Source of the DNA: Acidobacteriaceae bacterium
GTDB lineage: Bacteria; Acidobacteriota; Terriglobia; Terriglobales; Acidobacteriaceae
DNA length: 64,000 nucleotides
Assembly (NCBI GenBank): GCA_030039035.1
Contig: JASHQQ010000351.1
Span: 1-64,000, forward strand
Reading direction: 5' to 3'
Shown: one piece after another, positions 17,621-25,433 of the stretch
Position numbering within the stretch: position 1 is the first letter of the stretch
Layout: every line of letters starts with the position of its first letter
Notes under the pieces: model-generated
What the model saw: only the letters and a program-made list of their open reading frames with translations
Databases searched by the model: none
What the model was told of the DNA's origin: nothing
Position numbers and translations under genes: made by a program

Positions 17621-18601
17621 ATGGACCCGATAACCGACATCTTCAGGACGATGCACGTAACCGCCTTCGGTCAGCACCGGCTCGAAGCCACAGCCCCGTG
17701 GGGCTTGAGACAGGAGAAACAGACCGAAGAAAAAGTCTTGCCTTCCGGCAAAAAGATCTCACCACCAGATTTGGCGCACTTCGCCATGCTGTCGCGCGGT
17801 AACTGCTGGCTCAGTGTCGAAGGCATTCCGGACCCGATTCCTCTCGCCGGTGGCGACTGCTTCCTGCTGGCCCGCGACACTTCGATCGTCATGCGCGACA
17901 GCCCGCGAACACGTCCAGGGTCGACCTTCCGCGAAATCGCCGCCAAAGCCAACAGTAATGTCGCTCATTACGGAGGCGGTGGCGCACCAACGACAGTCGT
18001 CTGCGGCTCCCTCAGTTTCGAACGAGCCAGCCTGAAGCCCATCACGCAACTATTACCGCGCTTCATTTTGATCAGGGCCGATCAGGCTCACACGCTTGCA
18101 CTTCACAACACAATGCAGGCGCTGGCCTCGGAAATGGCAGAGCAGGCGCCGGGATCGGAAGTCGTGGCGACCCGGCTGGCCGAGGTTCTGTTCATTCAGG
18201 CACTCCGGGCGCATATCGCGTCGGAAGTGGAGTGGCGCGACAAAGGATGGCTTCGTGCAATTTTCGATCCTCAAGTAGGCGCTGCCCTGAGTGCCGTTCA
18301 CGACAGTGTGAGTACACCATGGACAGTCGAGTCCCTGGCCGCAGCGGCGACCATGTCCCGCTCCGCATTCGCAGCACGTTTTAAGGAGCTACTCGGACAA
18401 ACACCACTTGGATATGTAACCGGGTGGCGGATGCAGAAGGCGATGCAGTTACTCGAACAGCGCGACAAAAAGCTCATCGACGTCGCCCGGTCGGTCGGTT
18501 ACGAGTCCGACGCTGCGTTCAGCAAGGCGTTCAAACGGGTTGTCGGGGCCAACCCTGGCGAATATCTCAAACGCGGTTATCAAAACCGAGGCCATGTCTG
18601 A
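17621..18601 (+). CDS. AraC-family transcriptional regulator with cupin N-terminus
   Basis: The 326-residue protein starts at ATG 17621 behind GGGAGG. The N-terminal ligand domain (about 1-190) has the 'HFAMLSRGNCWLSVEG' and 'PIPLAGGDCFLLARD' pattern of the cupin_6 group. The C-terminal double helix-turn-helix domain covers about 225-320, with 'LAAAATMSRSAFAARFKELLG' and 'IDVARSVGYESDAAFSKAFKR'. The track ORF starts far upstream in the SDR gene and is not the real start. It is divergent from the SDR across about 120 bp and most likely regulates it and itself. Confidence 0.93.
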   Translation: MDPITDIFRTMHVTAFGQHRLEATAPWGLRQEKQTEEKVLPSGKKISPPDLAHFAMLSRGNCWLSVEGIPDPIPLAGGDCFLLARDTSIVMRDSPRTRPGSTFREIAAKANSNVAHYGGGGAPTTVVCGSLSFERASLKPITQLLPRFILIRADQAHTLALHNTMQALASEMAEQAPGSEVVATRLAEVLFIQALRAHIASEVEWRDKGWLRAIFDPQVGAALSAVHDSVSTPWTVESLAAAATMSRSAFAARFKELLGQTPLGYVTGWRMQKAMQLLEQRDKKLIDVARSVGYESDAAFSKAFKRVVGANPGEYLKRGYQNRGHV

Positions 18602-18974
18602 AGGGCGGAGGTATTTGAAGTGGAGGATTCTGACTTTGGCGGCGGGTCCGGGCATCATGGAAGCGTGTTCTTCCATTGAAATGAATGCCCCAGGTCCTGC
18701 GCATTTGGGAATGCGAGACCACGGACCCAAAACCGACCGAAACAGACCACGATCAGTCCCGGTAAACGGGTTTCCGTCACGCCATCTGCTTTGCGCTCCC
18801 TGGATTCTCGGCGAGCGCCCAATCGCCGGGCCACCCAGCACGGCGCCACCGAAAGTCGGCTTTTCGGCATGTATCCCGGAGGGTCTGGACGCCGTTTCCG
18901 GGGTGTTCGGGCAGCCCGGAGGCCGTTCCCCGGGGCCCAAGCCAGCCTAACCGCCCGCGGAATACCCTTGTCTA
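18602..18974. other. 373-bp intergenic region upstream of the sigma-factor operon
   Basis: No gene is supported; ORFs on both strands lack start signals and family features. It must contain the promoter of the downstream sigma operon, but no clear ECF-type promoter was picked out by eye. Confidence 0.5.
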
Positions 18975-19556
18975 ATGGAGCAAATGGGCGGGGACGACCA
19001 GGCGGCGATCCGGGCGGTTCTGTCGGGTGACAAGAATGCCTATGAGTCCCTGGTCCTGCGCCATAGCCGGACGCTTTTTCGCGTGGCCTATCGCATCACC
19101 GGCGACGAGGCCGATGCCGACGAGGTGGTGCAGGACGCGTTTCTGCGTGGCTACCGCAAGCTCGGGACATTCGAGCAGCGGTCCAACTTCGGCACGTGGA
19201 TCTACCGCATCGCGGTGCGATGTGCGCTCGACAAGGTCCACCACCGCAGGGGGGACGACGAAAGCCGCGTCGGGGAGGAAAGCGATCCGGAGGAGAACGA
19301 GGTCCAGGTGTCCGACCGAGCCCCCGGGCCGGATCGTCTTTTGCTCTCGCGGGAAATCGCCGGAATGCAGGAGGCGGCGATGCACTGCCTGACGCCGATC
19401 GAGCGGGCGGCCTTCATTTTGCGGCACATGGAGGACCGGACGACGGAGGAGATCGGCGCCGCTCTGGGGATTCGGCCCAACGCGGCCAAGCAGGCGGTTT
19501 TTCGCGCCGTGCAGAAGATGAGGCGCCGCCTGGCGGGATTGCGGGTGAACACATGA
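18975..19556 (+). CDS. RNA polymerase ECF sigma factor
   Basis: A 193-residue sigma factor. Region 2 includes 'YRITGDEADADEVVQDAFLR' and 'SNFGTWIYRIAVR', and region 4 includes 'LTPIERAAFILRHMEDRTTE' with the 'IGAALGIRPNAAKQAVFRAV' helix-turn-helix. The linker is acidic. It is the first gene of a four-gene operon: its TGA overlaps the ATG of the anti-sigma by four bases. The start could be ATG 18975 or the ATG three codons later, which follows GGAG. It presumably directs its own operon under an envelope or surface signal. Confidence 0.95.
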   Translation: MEQMGGDDQAAIRAVLSGDKNAYESLVLRHSRTLFRVAYRITGDEADADEVVQDAFLRGYRKLGTFEQRSNFGTWIYRIAVRCALDKVHHRRGDDESRVGEESDPEENEVQVSDRAPGPDRLLLSREIAGMQEAAMHCLTPIERAAFILRHMEDRTTEEIGAALGIRPNAAKQAVFRAVQKMRRRLAGLRVNT

Positions 19557-20320
19557 AGCATCTGGTGGAAGAGGAGCTGGTAGGGCAGGCCTACGGCGAG
19601 GGTTCGGACGACGCCGGAAGGCATCTGGAGGCGTGCGGCGAGTGCGCGCAGGCCTACGCCGACCTGAAAAACGATCTCGCGGAGATGAAGCCGATCGAGG
19701 CGCCGGCGCGCGACGCCGCCTACGGCGAACGGGTGTGGGGCGCGATCGCCGATTCCCTGCCCGTCTACGAGCCGCGCCCGCGGACGTGGTTCGGCATGGG
19801 GCTGATTCGCGGCCTGAGCTACGCGGCAGCGGGCTTGCTGCTGGCCGCAGGCTCGTTCTACGCCGGATCGCGGTGGCAGCAGGGCAGGACGCCGACCACG
19901 GCGGAGAACAAGCCGCCGCAACCCAAACGGAATGCGCGGCCCATCGTTGTAGTGGTCCTGGGCGATCATCTCGACCGCTCGGAGAGGCTGCTGGTGGAGC
20001 TGAAGCACGTGGATGCGAACAACGCCGAGATGATGCCACCGCTGCGCAAGGAGGCGCGGAGCCTGCTGGCCGCCAATCGCATCTGCAAGGCCGACGCGAA
20101 GAAGGTCGACGATCCGGCGCTGCAGACCGCGCTCGATCATCTGGATCATTTGCTGAACGAACTGGCCAACCAGCCGGGCGGACTGAATGCCGCGTCCGTC
20201 TCGCGGCTGAAGGACGAAATGGACGCCGACGGTCTTCTCTTCGAAGTGCGCGTCTTGCGCTCGCGGACGCGCAACCGGGACCTGCGGTTTACGGATCGCA
20301 TGAGCGGAGGCGCGGCATGA
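19553..20320 (+). CDS. membrane anti-sigma factor with zinc-finger-like N-terminus
   Basis: A 255-residue protein beginning in a 4-bp overlap with the sigma gene. The N-terminal HLEACGEC (H-x3-C-x2-C) is the zinc-binding anti-sigma pattern. One membrane helix lies at about residues 82-108 (SYAAAGLLLAAGSFYAG), and the C-terminal domain of about 150 residues, predicted extracytoplasmic, has helical segments (HLDRSERLLVELKHV, LQTALDHLDHLLNEL). It would hold the sigma factor at the membrane until signalled. No protease site is recognised. It is followed by a 4-bp overlap with the FecR-domain gene. The shadow ORF from 19196 is not the real start. Confidence 0.88.
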   Translation: MKHLVEEELVGQAYGEGSDDAGRHLEACGECAQAYADLKNDLAEMKPIEAPARDAAYGERVWGAIADSLPVYEPRPRTWFGMGLIRGLSYAAAGLLLAAGSFYAGSRWQQGRTPTTAENKPPQPKRNARPIVVVVLGDHLDRSERLLVELKHVDANNAEMMPPLRKEARSLLAANRICKADAKKVDDPALQTALDHLDHLLNELANQPGGLNAASVSRLKDEMDADGLLFEVRVLRSRTRNRDLRFTDRMSGGAA

Positions 20321-22560
20321 GGAAAGCCAGGTCAACTTCGATTGCGCTGCTGGTGATGCTGGTTTTTGCGCCGCTCGCGGGCGGGGCGCGCGCCGCGCAG
20401 GAAGAAGGTTTCTCCGGAGCCGTTCCCTACGCGGTGGCGGCCGACGGCCAGGCCGCAACCGGCGCGGTTGACGGCATGGTATTCGCCGAGGGAACGGGCG
20501 CCATCAACGAAAGCCGATGGGGCGATGCGATCGCGATCTTCACCCAGATTGCGCAAAAGAAAACCGATCACGCCGATGGCGCCCTCTACTGGAAAGCCTA
20601 CGCCGAAAACAAGCTGGGCAAGACGGGCGACGCGCTCGCCTCGTGCGCCGCGCTGCGCTCCAGCTACCCCAGGAGCAGTTGGATCGACGATTGCGGCGCG
20701 CTGGAGATCGAGATACGAACGCGCACAGGCGAGCCCGTGCATCCCGGCACCGAACAGAGCGACGACCTGAAGCTGCTGGCGCTCAACTCGCTGATGCAGC
20801 GCGACGAGGCCAGCGCCCGCGAGCAGGTCGAGCAGATTCTCAACGACGAGGACGCATCGGGAAAGCTGAAGGAGGGCGCGCTGTTCATCCTCGGAAAGAA
20901 GAGCGCGGTGCTTGCGCTTCCCGAGATTGCGCGGCTCAGCTCGATCGAAGGCGACGTGCGCATCGCCCGCGGCGAGGAGAATGAAAAGGCAACCGGCGCC
21001 ACCTGGGAGAGAGCGGTCGCCGACCTGCCGCTCGTGACCGGCTACAACCTCGTCACCGGCGCGGGCCGGGCGGAGATCGAACTCGAGGACGCCTCGACGA
21101 TCTACCTGGCGCCGAACTCGGTGCTTTCGTTCATCGATCTGTCGACCACCAACGGCGTTCCCTATACCGAACTCGCGCTCCTGTCCGGCACGGCGACGCT
21201 CCATGTTCAGCCCTATTTGCCGGACGAAACCTTCCTGCTGCGGACGCCTTCGGATGACAATCTCGTCGCGAAGTATCCGAGCACGAGCTACATCCGCGTG
21301 ACGAGTTATGTGGATGCGACGGCAATCACGCCACTCGGCGGCGGTGTGCTGGTGGCGCCCGGCGTACCCGACCAGTCTGCCAACGGCCAAACGCTCTATT
21401 ACCGCAGCAGCCACCGCATCGAGGCTCCCGGCGCCGTCGATCCGAGCGCCTTCGCCGACTGGGACAAGTGGGTCGCTCAACGCATTGCCCATCGCTCGGC
21501 GGCAATGAACGCGGTGATGAAGGAGGCGCATCTCACATCGCCTTTGCCCGGACTTGCCGGGATGGAGGGCCAGGGGCGTTTCTTCGACTGTGCGCCGTGG
21601 GGGACCTGCTGGGAGCCCGCGGCAGCCGTGAAGCTCGACGAAGAATCCGACGATGCGGAAGCCGTCCTGCAACCGGAACTGGCGCCGGCTTCATTTCACC
21701 TGCATGGCAACGCAGCGAGGCTCGTTTCCGTTGCATTGCAGGCAACCGGGGCACAGGAAGCGGGGGCCGCTTCGCAGAGCCCGGCGGCCATCCTGCAACG
21801 GGATGAATTCTTTCCCTGCACGCCGGCGGGGGTCCGCTACAGCATGGCTCGCGACCCGGCGACCGGCCATGAGACCATCGTCGATTCGAACGGCGGCGAA
21901 AGCGCACTCACCTACACGTGGGCCGTTTGCCACGCGGGCTACTGGATTCACCACAACCATCATTACGTGTGGGTGGTGGGCAAGCGGCACCACCTTGAAC
22001 CGGTGCGCTGGATCCGGAGCGGACGCACTGTCGCCTACGTTCCCATTCATCCCCGCGATCTGACCGGCAGCACGCCGGTGAACGCGAAGTATGACGTCTT
22101 CGCGGTCACGCGCAAGGACGGCGTCCCGGTCGAGCGCATCATGCCCGCGCCCGATCGCCCCATCGAGATGCTCGCCTCGCCGCCCAGGGAGTTCCACGCG
22201 GTCTACCTGCGCCCGCTGGCGCGCGCCGAGGAACCGCGGATGGAGGCGCACACGATCCAGGACGCATTCCCGGGCAAGACCGCGATCGCCCGGGCCGGCA
22301 TTCCCATCACCTTCGATCGCAAATCGCAGAGTTTCACCATGCCCGTCGACATCATGCGGGGCAACCAGATGGTCACTGTCGCCAGGCCGATTTCGCCCCA
22401 CGTGGCCGGCGCTCAGCCCGGTTCGCGCGGCACGGCCGGCAGCGCATCGCGCGGCGGCTCAAGCAGCAGCGGGTCCTCGAGTGCCGGCGGTTCGCACGGC
22501 AGCGCAGGCGGTTCGCCGCCGGCCGGTTCCAGCAGCTCGAGCAGCGGGACGCATCACTGA
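20317..22560 (+). CDS. exported FecR-domain protein with TPR-like N-terminus and Ser/Gly-rich tail
   Basis: A 747-residue protein with a signal peptide (residues 1-26), a helical repeat region at about 55-200 (AIAIFTQIAQKKTDHADGAL, TPR-like), a FecR domain at about 208-300 ('SSIEGDVRIARGE', 'YNLVTGAGRAEIELEDAS', 'YLAPNSVLSF'), a long domain of unknown type, and a low-complexity Gly/Ser tail at about 705-747. Aromatic/His clusters (YWIHHNHHYVWVVGK) resemble surface-anchoring or metal-binding strands. It overlaps the anti-sigma gene by four bases, so it is translationally coupled. In the FecR paradigm it would sense or relay an envelope signal to the anti-sigma; no TonB receptor gene is adjacent, so this is not a classic siderophore operon. 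Confidence 0.85.
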   Translation: MRKARSTSIALLVMLVFAPLAGGARAAQEEGFSGAVPYAVAADGQAATGAVDGMVFAEGTGAINESRWGDAIAIFTQIAQKKTDHADGALYWKAYAENKLGKTGDALASCAALRSSYPRSSWIDDCGALEIEIRTRTGEPVHPGTEQSDDLKLLALNSLMQRDEASAREQVEQILNDEDASGKLKEGALFILGKKSAVLALPEIARLSSIEGDVRIARGEENEKATGATWERAVADLPLVTGYNLVTGAGRAEIELEDASTIYLAPNSVLSFIDLSTTNGVPYTELALLSGTATLHVQPYLPDETFLLRTPSDDNLVAKYPSTSYIRVTSYVDATAITPLGGGVLVAPGVPDQSANGQTLYYRSSHRIEAPGAVDPSAFADWDKWVAQRIAHRSAAMNAVMKEAHLTSPLPGLAGMEGQGRFFDCAPWGTCWEPAAAVKLDEESDDAEAVLQPELAPASFHLHGNAARLVSVALQATGAQEAGAASQSPAAILQRDEFFPCTPAGVRYSMARDPATGHETIVDSNGGESALTYTWAVCHAGYWIHHNHHYVWVVGKRHHLEPVRWIRSGRTVAYVPIHPRDLTGSTPVNAKYDVFAVTRKDGVPVERIMPAPDRPIEMLASPPREFHAVYLRPLARAEEPRMEAHTIQDAFPGKTAIARAGIPITFDRKSQSFTMPVDIMRGNQMVTVARPISPHVAGAQPGSRGTAGSASRGGSSSSGSSSAGGSHGSAGGSPPAGSSSSSSGTHH

Positions 22561-22596
22561 GGCGTGATACAAAAAGCAGGGACGAGGGTCGATGCC

Positions 22597-24231
22597 ATGC
22601 GGTTCCGCCGGTGGTTGCGCCAGGCAGTCATGCTGTTCCCCTTCGTTGCCGTCAACGTGTTGTTCGCGCAGGACCAGCCGCAGGCGCCGCCCACGCCAAC
22701 CTTGCAGATCAATTCGAACCTGGTCATCCTCGACGTGACCGTGCTCGACAAGAAAGGCGACCCGGTGGTGAAGGGGCTGGCCCGCGACGACTTCGCCATC
22801 ACCGAGGACAAGACGCCACAGCGCATCTTCTCCTTCGAGGCGCCGGATTCCCATACTCTGAAGCGCGGCGCAGCCGGGAACGACGAGAGCAAGACGCCGG
22901 TGACGATTCTCGTACTCGACCTGCTCAACTCCAGCTTCGAGGAGATGGCCTATATCCGCTATGAAGTGAAGCGCTGGCTCATGGCGCAACCCGCGCAGCT
23001 CGGCTCACCGGCGGAGATGCTGGTGACGGGCAACGAATCGCTGGAGATGCCGCAGGGCTATACGCGCAGCCGCAGCGACCTCCTTTTCGCGCTCGACCAT
23101 CTGCCCGCCGCCCTCCCCTACAAATTCGATCAGAAAACATACTTCTGGGAGCGCTTTGCCCAATCGATGGACGCCCTGCAGCAGATCGCGCTGCAGAACC
23201 GCGGCGTGCCCGGCCGCAAGAACGTGATCTGGATCGGCCGCGGGGGCCCGGCGGTTTATCTCGAATCCCCCGATCTGACCTCGCCGGTCGTGCGCGATCT
23301 GAAAGAGTACGTCCACGACACGGTGAACATGCTGGTCGACTCGCGCATCAGCCTGTTTGTCGTTTATCCAGGGCTGAAGGTCGAGATGCCCGTCCTCCAG
23401 TTCAGCGCCATGCAGGCCGACGTCAACATCGGCAGCGACGATCCGTTCGCCGGCGACATCAACTTCGGCACCATGGTGGACGAAACCGGAGGCAGGCTCT
23501 TCTACAACCGCAACGACGTGGATGCGGAGATCGGGCAGTCCGAGCACATGGGCGCGGAGTATTACACGCTGAGCTACCAGCCGCGCGACGTGGAACCGGA
23601 CGGCAAATTCCGGCGCATTCGCGTGACCGTGCGCGACCCGAATCTGCGTGTGGTCACCAAGGCCGGCTATTACGCTCCCGAGATCCACGCGCGCCTTGAC
23701 CCGCGGCAACAGTCGCTGCAGAAACTGGTCGAGGCGACGGTTTCGACGATCCCTTTCACCGCGCTCGACGTGTATCTTTCCGACGTGGTGCGCCATTCCG
23801 ACACGCGCTCCGCCGGGTTTACCGTGATGCTGGCGCCGAAGAACCTGACCTGGCTGCCGGCCGGCGGGGGCCTAGACGCAGCCAAACTGACGCTTGCGGT
23901 CGCCAGCCTCGACGCCAACCGCGCTGTGCTGGCCTCGAAGATCGAGCACATCACGCTCGAGGTCGATCCGGCCAAACTGGACCGGTTGCCCGCGGTGGTG
24001 TCGAAGCTTCAGCTCACCATCCGCGTGCCGCGCAAGACCCAGTGCGTCCGCGTGGCCCTTGAAGACCTTGACGGCGCCGGCCTGGGCTCCGCGGAATTGA
24101 ATCGCAAGTCGATCGACGCCGCTCCGGAGGCGACGACGCCGGAGCCGGAGCTGAAACCGCAGCCCCCGGCCGGCGCGCAGCCCGCCGATCCGGCTGCGGC
24201 AAAGCCTGCAGAGAGCGGGCCGAAATCCTGA
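22597..24231 (+). CDS. VWFA-related Acidobacterial domain secreted protein
   Basis: A 544-residue protein with a signal peptide (AVMLFPFVAVNVLFA), the family entry 'LDVTVLDKKGDPVVKGLARD' then FAITED, a VWFA-like core with 'VTILVLDLLNSSF', 'GRKNVIWIGRGGP' and 'ISLFVVYPGLKV', a 'HMGAEYYTLSYQPRD' block, and a Pro/Ala/Glu-rich tail (about 510-544). The start at ATG 22597 gives the best signal peptide; a GTG at 22564 would add 11 residues. It begins 36 bases after the FecR-domain gene and looks like the last gene of that operon. It is the second such protein in the window. Its function is not known; a surface-exposed binding domain is likely. Confidence 0.9.
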   Translation: MRFRRWLRQAVMLFPFVAVNVLFAQDQPQAPPTPTLQINSNLVILDVTVLDKKGDPVVKGLARDDFAITEDKTPQRIFSFEAPDSHTLKRGAAGNDESKTPVTILVLDLLNSSFEEMAYIRYEVKRWLMAQPAQLGSPAEMLVTGNESLEMPQGYTRSRSDLLFALDHLPAALPYKFDQKTYFWERFAQSMDALQQIALQNRGVPGRKNVIWIGRGGPAVYLESPDLTSPVVRDLKEYVHDTVNMLVDSRISLFVVYPGLKVEMPVLQFSAMQADVNIGSDDPFAGDINFGTMVDETGGRLFYNRNDVDAEIGQSEHMGAEYYTLSYQPRDVEPDGKFRRIRVTVRDPNLRVVTKAGYYAPEIHARLDPRQQSLQKLVEATVSTIPFTALDVYLSDVVRHSDTRSAGFTVMLAPKNLTWLPAGGGLDAAKLTLAVASLDANRAVLASKIEHITLEVDPAKLDRLPAVVSKLQLTIRVPRKTQCVRVALEDLDGAGLGSAELNRKSIDAAPEATTPEPELKPQPPAGAQPADPAAAKPAESGPKS

Positions 24232-24291
24232 CGCTGGCACACGAGGGCGCTTCCGGTTCCGCCGCCGCAGTCCGAAGCCGGGATGCCGCTT

Positions 24292-24795
24292 TCATCGCGC
24301 TTCTTTTTCGCCCATGACACGAGCATAGCTGGCCAGAATCTCTTCCCACGCGTCCTTGCCGTCGAAGATCGCGCGAAGCTTTTCCGCGCCAATGCCGTGC
24401 CGTTCGAGCTTGCTGTGTTCCAGCTCAACCCGTGTGGCGCCGCCTTCGGCCGAAAACCGGATCTCGACTTCGCTGGCCCGGCTGGTATCCGGCTCGTAGC
24501 CCCACTCTTCGGAATCGCGCTTCGGTCCAACATGCCACCGGAATCGCGCCCGGTGCGGGGGATCCCACTCAAGCACCGTGCCCCAGTCGCACTGCGCGCC
24601 TGCGGCATCCTGCTCGTACCAGCGCCCGCCCACGCGCGGCTCGATCACAACCAGTTCCAACTCCCTGGCGCCAATGTGATGGCTCTTCGGCCACCAGGTT
24701 TCCATCTGCTCCACAAACACGTGGAATGCCCGCTCAATGGACGCGTTTACGCGAACGCTCTTCTTGACGACTGCCTCTTCCACGCCGCTTTCCAT
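24292..24795 (-). CDS. SRPBCC/AHSA1-family protein
   Basis: A 167-residue protein with the START-like helix-grip signature 'VRVNASIERAFHVFVEQMET' and later 'LEWDPPHRARFRWHV', 'ATRVELEHSKLERHG' and 'GKDAWEEILASYARVMG'. It would bind a hydrophobic ligand or interact with Hsp90-type partners; the ligand is unknown. Its start (ATG 24795) lies inside the preceding ArsR gene, so the two overlap by 62 bases and are coupled. This ArsR-plus-SRPBCC pair is common. The track start at 24891 is a shadow of the ArsR frame. Confidence 0.9.
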   Translation of the reverse strand: MESGVEEAVVKKSVRVNASIERAFHVFVEQMETWWPKSHHIGARELELVVIEPRVGGRWYEQDAAGAQCDWGTVLEWDPPHRARFRWHVGPKRDSEEWGYEPDTSRASEVEIRFSAEGGATRVELEHSKLERHGIGAEKLRAIFDGKDAWEEILASYARVMGEKEAR

Positions 24796-25114
24796 GCCTG
24801 TTCTCCTCCTCCGGCTTCTCCGCCGCTTGCTGGAACGCGCCCATCGCGCGAGTCCACATCTGATCAAAATGCGCCCGCAGCCGCGCCACACCCTCCGGGT
24901 CCAGCCGATACAGCCGGCGCGTTCCCTGCCGCGAATCCCTCACCAATCCCGCGTCTTTCAGCACCTTCAGGTGCTGCGAAACCGCGGGCCTGCTCACCGG
25001 CATGGCCCGCGCCAGTTGATTGACAGCCAGCGGCCCCGCGGCCAGCCTTTGGAAGATCGCCATCCGCGTGGCGTCGCCCAAAGCGTCAAGTCCGGCCTGC
25101 AGGTAAGTATTCAC
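24734..25114 (-). CDS. ArsR-family winged-helix repressor
   Basis: A 126-residue DNA-binding protein with the ArsR core 'LDALGDATRMAIFQRLAAGP', the recognition helix 'PVSRPAVSQHLKVLKDAGLV', and the wing 'DSRQGTRRLYRLDPEG'. No metal-binding Cys cluster is present, so it is of the non-metal, SRPBCC-linked type. The Arg/Lys-rich C-terminus arises where it overlaps the next gene and may be untypical of the fold. GTG start at 25114, with the operator palindrome over the start codon. It likely autoregulates and controls the SRPBCC gene. Confidence 0.92.
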   Translation of the reverse strand: MNTYLQAGLDALGDATRMAIFQRLAAGPLAVNQLARAMPVSRPAVSQHLKVLKDAGLVRDSRQGTRRLYRLDPEGVARLRAHFDQMWTRAMGAFQQAAEKPEEENRHGKRRGRGSRQEERSRKRVH

Positions 25115-25124
25115 TTACGTAAGT
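25113..25124. promoter_or_regulatory. palindromic operator of the ArsR-type repressor
   Basis: acttacgtaagt is a perfect 12-bp palindrome that overlaps the repressor's start codon and predicted -10 region; flanking bases extend it imperfectly. Confidence 0.6.
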
Positions 25125-25150
25125 AAGAACTAACCGACTGGATTTGTCAA
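25121..25150 (-). promoter_or_regulatory. sigma70-like promoter of the arsR-SRPBCC pair
   Basis: The minus strand reads TTGACA (25150-25145), an 18-bp spacer and TTACTT (25126-25121), just upstream of the GTG start. It would give a leaderless or very short 5' UTR, and repressor binding at the palindrome would block it. Confidence 0.5.
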
Positions 25151-25433
25151 CAGAAAAATGGAGCCGACAAAGGGTAGCGGCGCATTTCCCCGAAGGGGCT
25201 CGAGCCCACGCTGATTTTGCGCCGTTTGCGGTACGACCAAAGCCGCCCCGGCAAGCAAATTCGGCTTGTCGGGGATCCCGGCAAGCCGTGCCCGGACTGG
25301 TGGTTTCGGCTCAACGGAGTTCTTCCGCAGCCTGTGAAATCCGTACCCTTCAAATTGCACCACTACCTGACGCCCATCAGGCAGCAATCCGCCGCTATAC
25401 TTGATCTCGTTTCGATATCGGAGCGTCATCACC

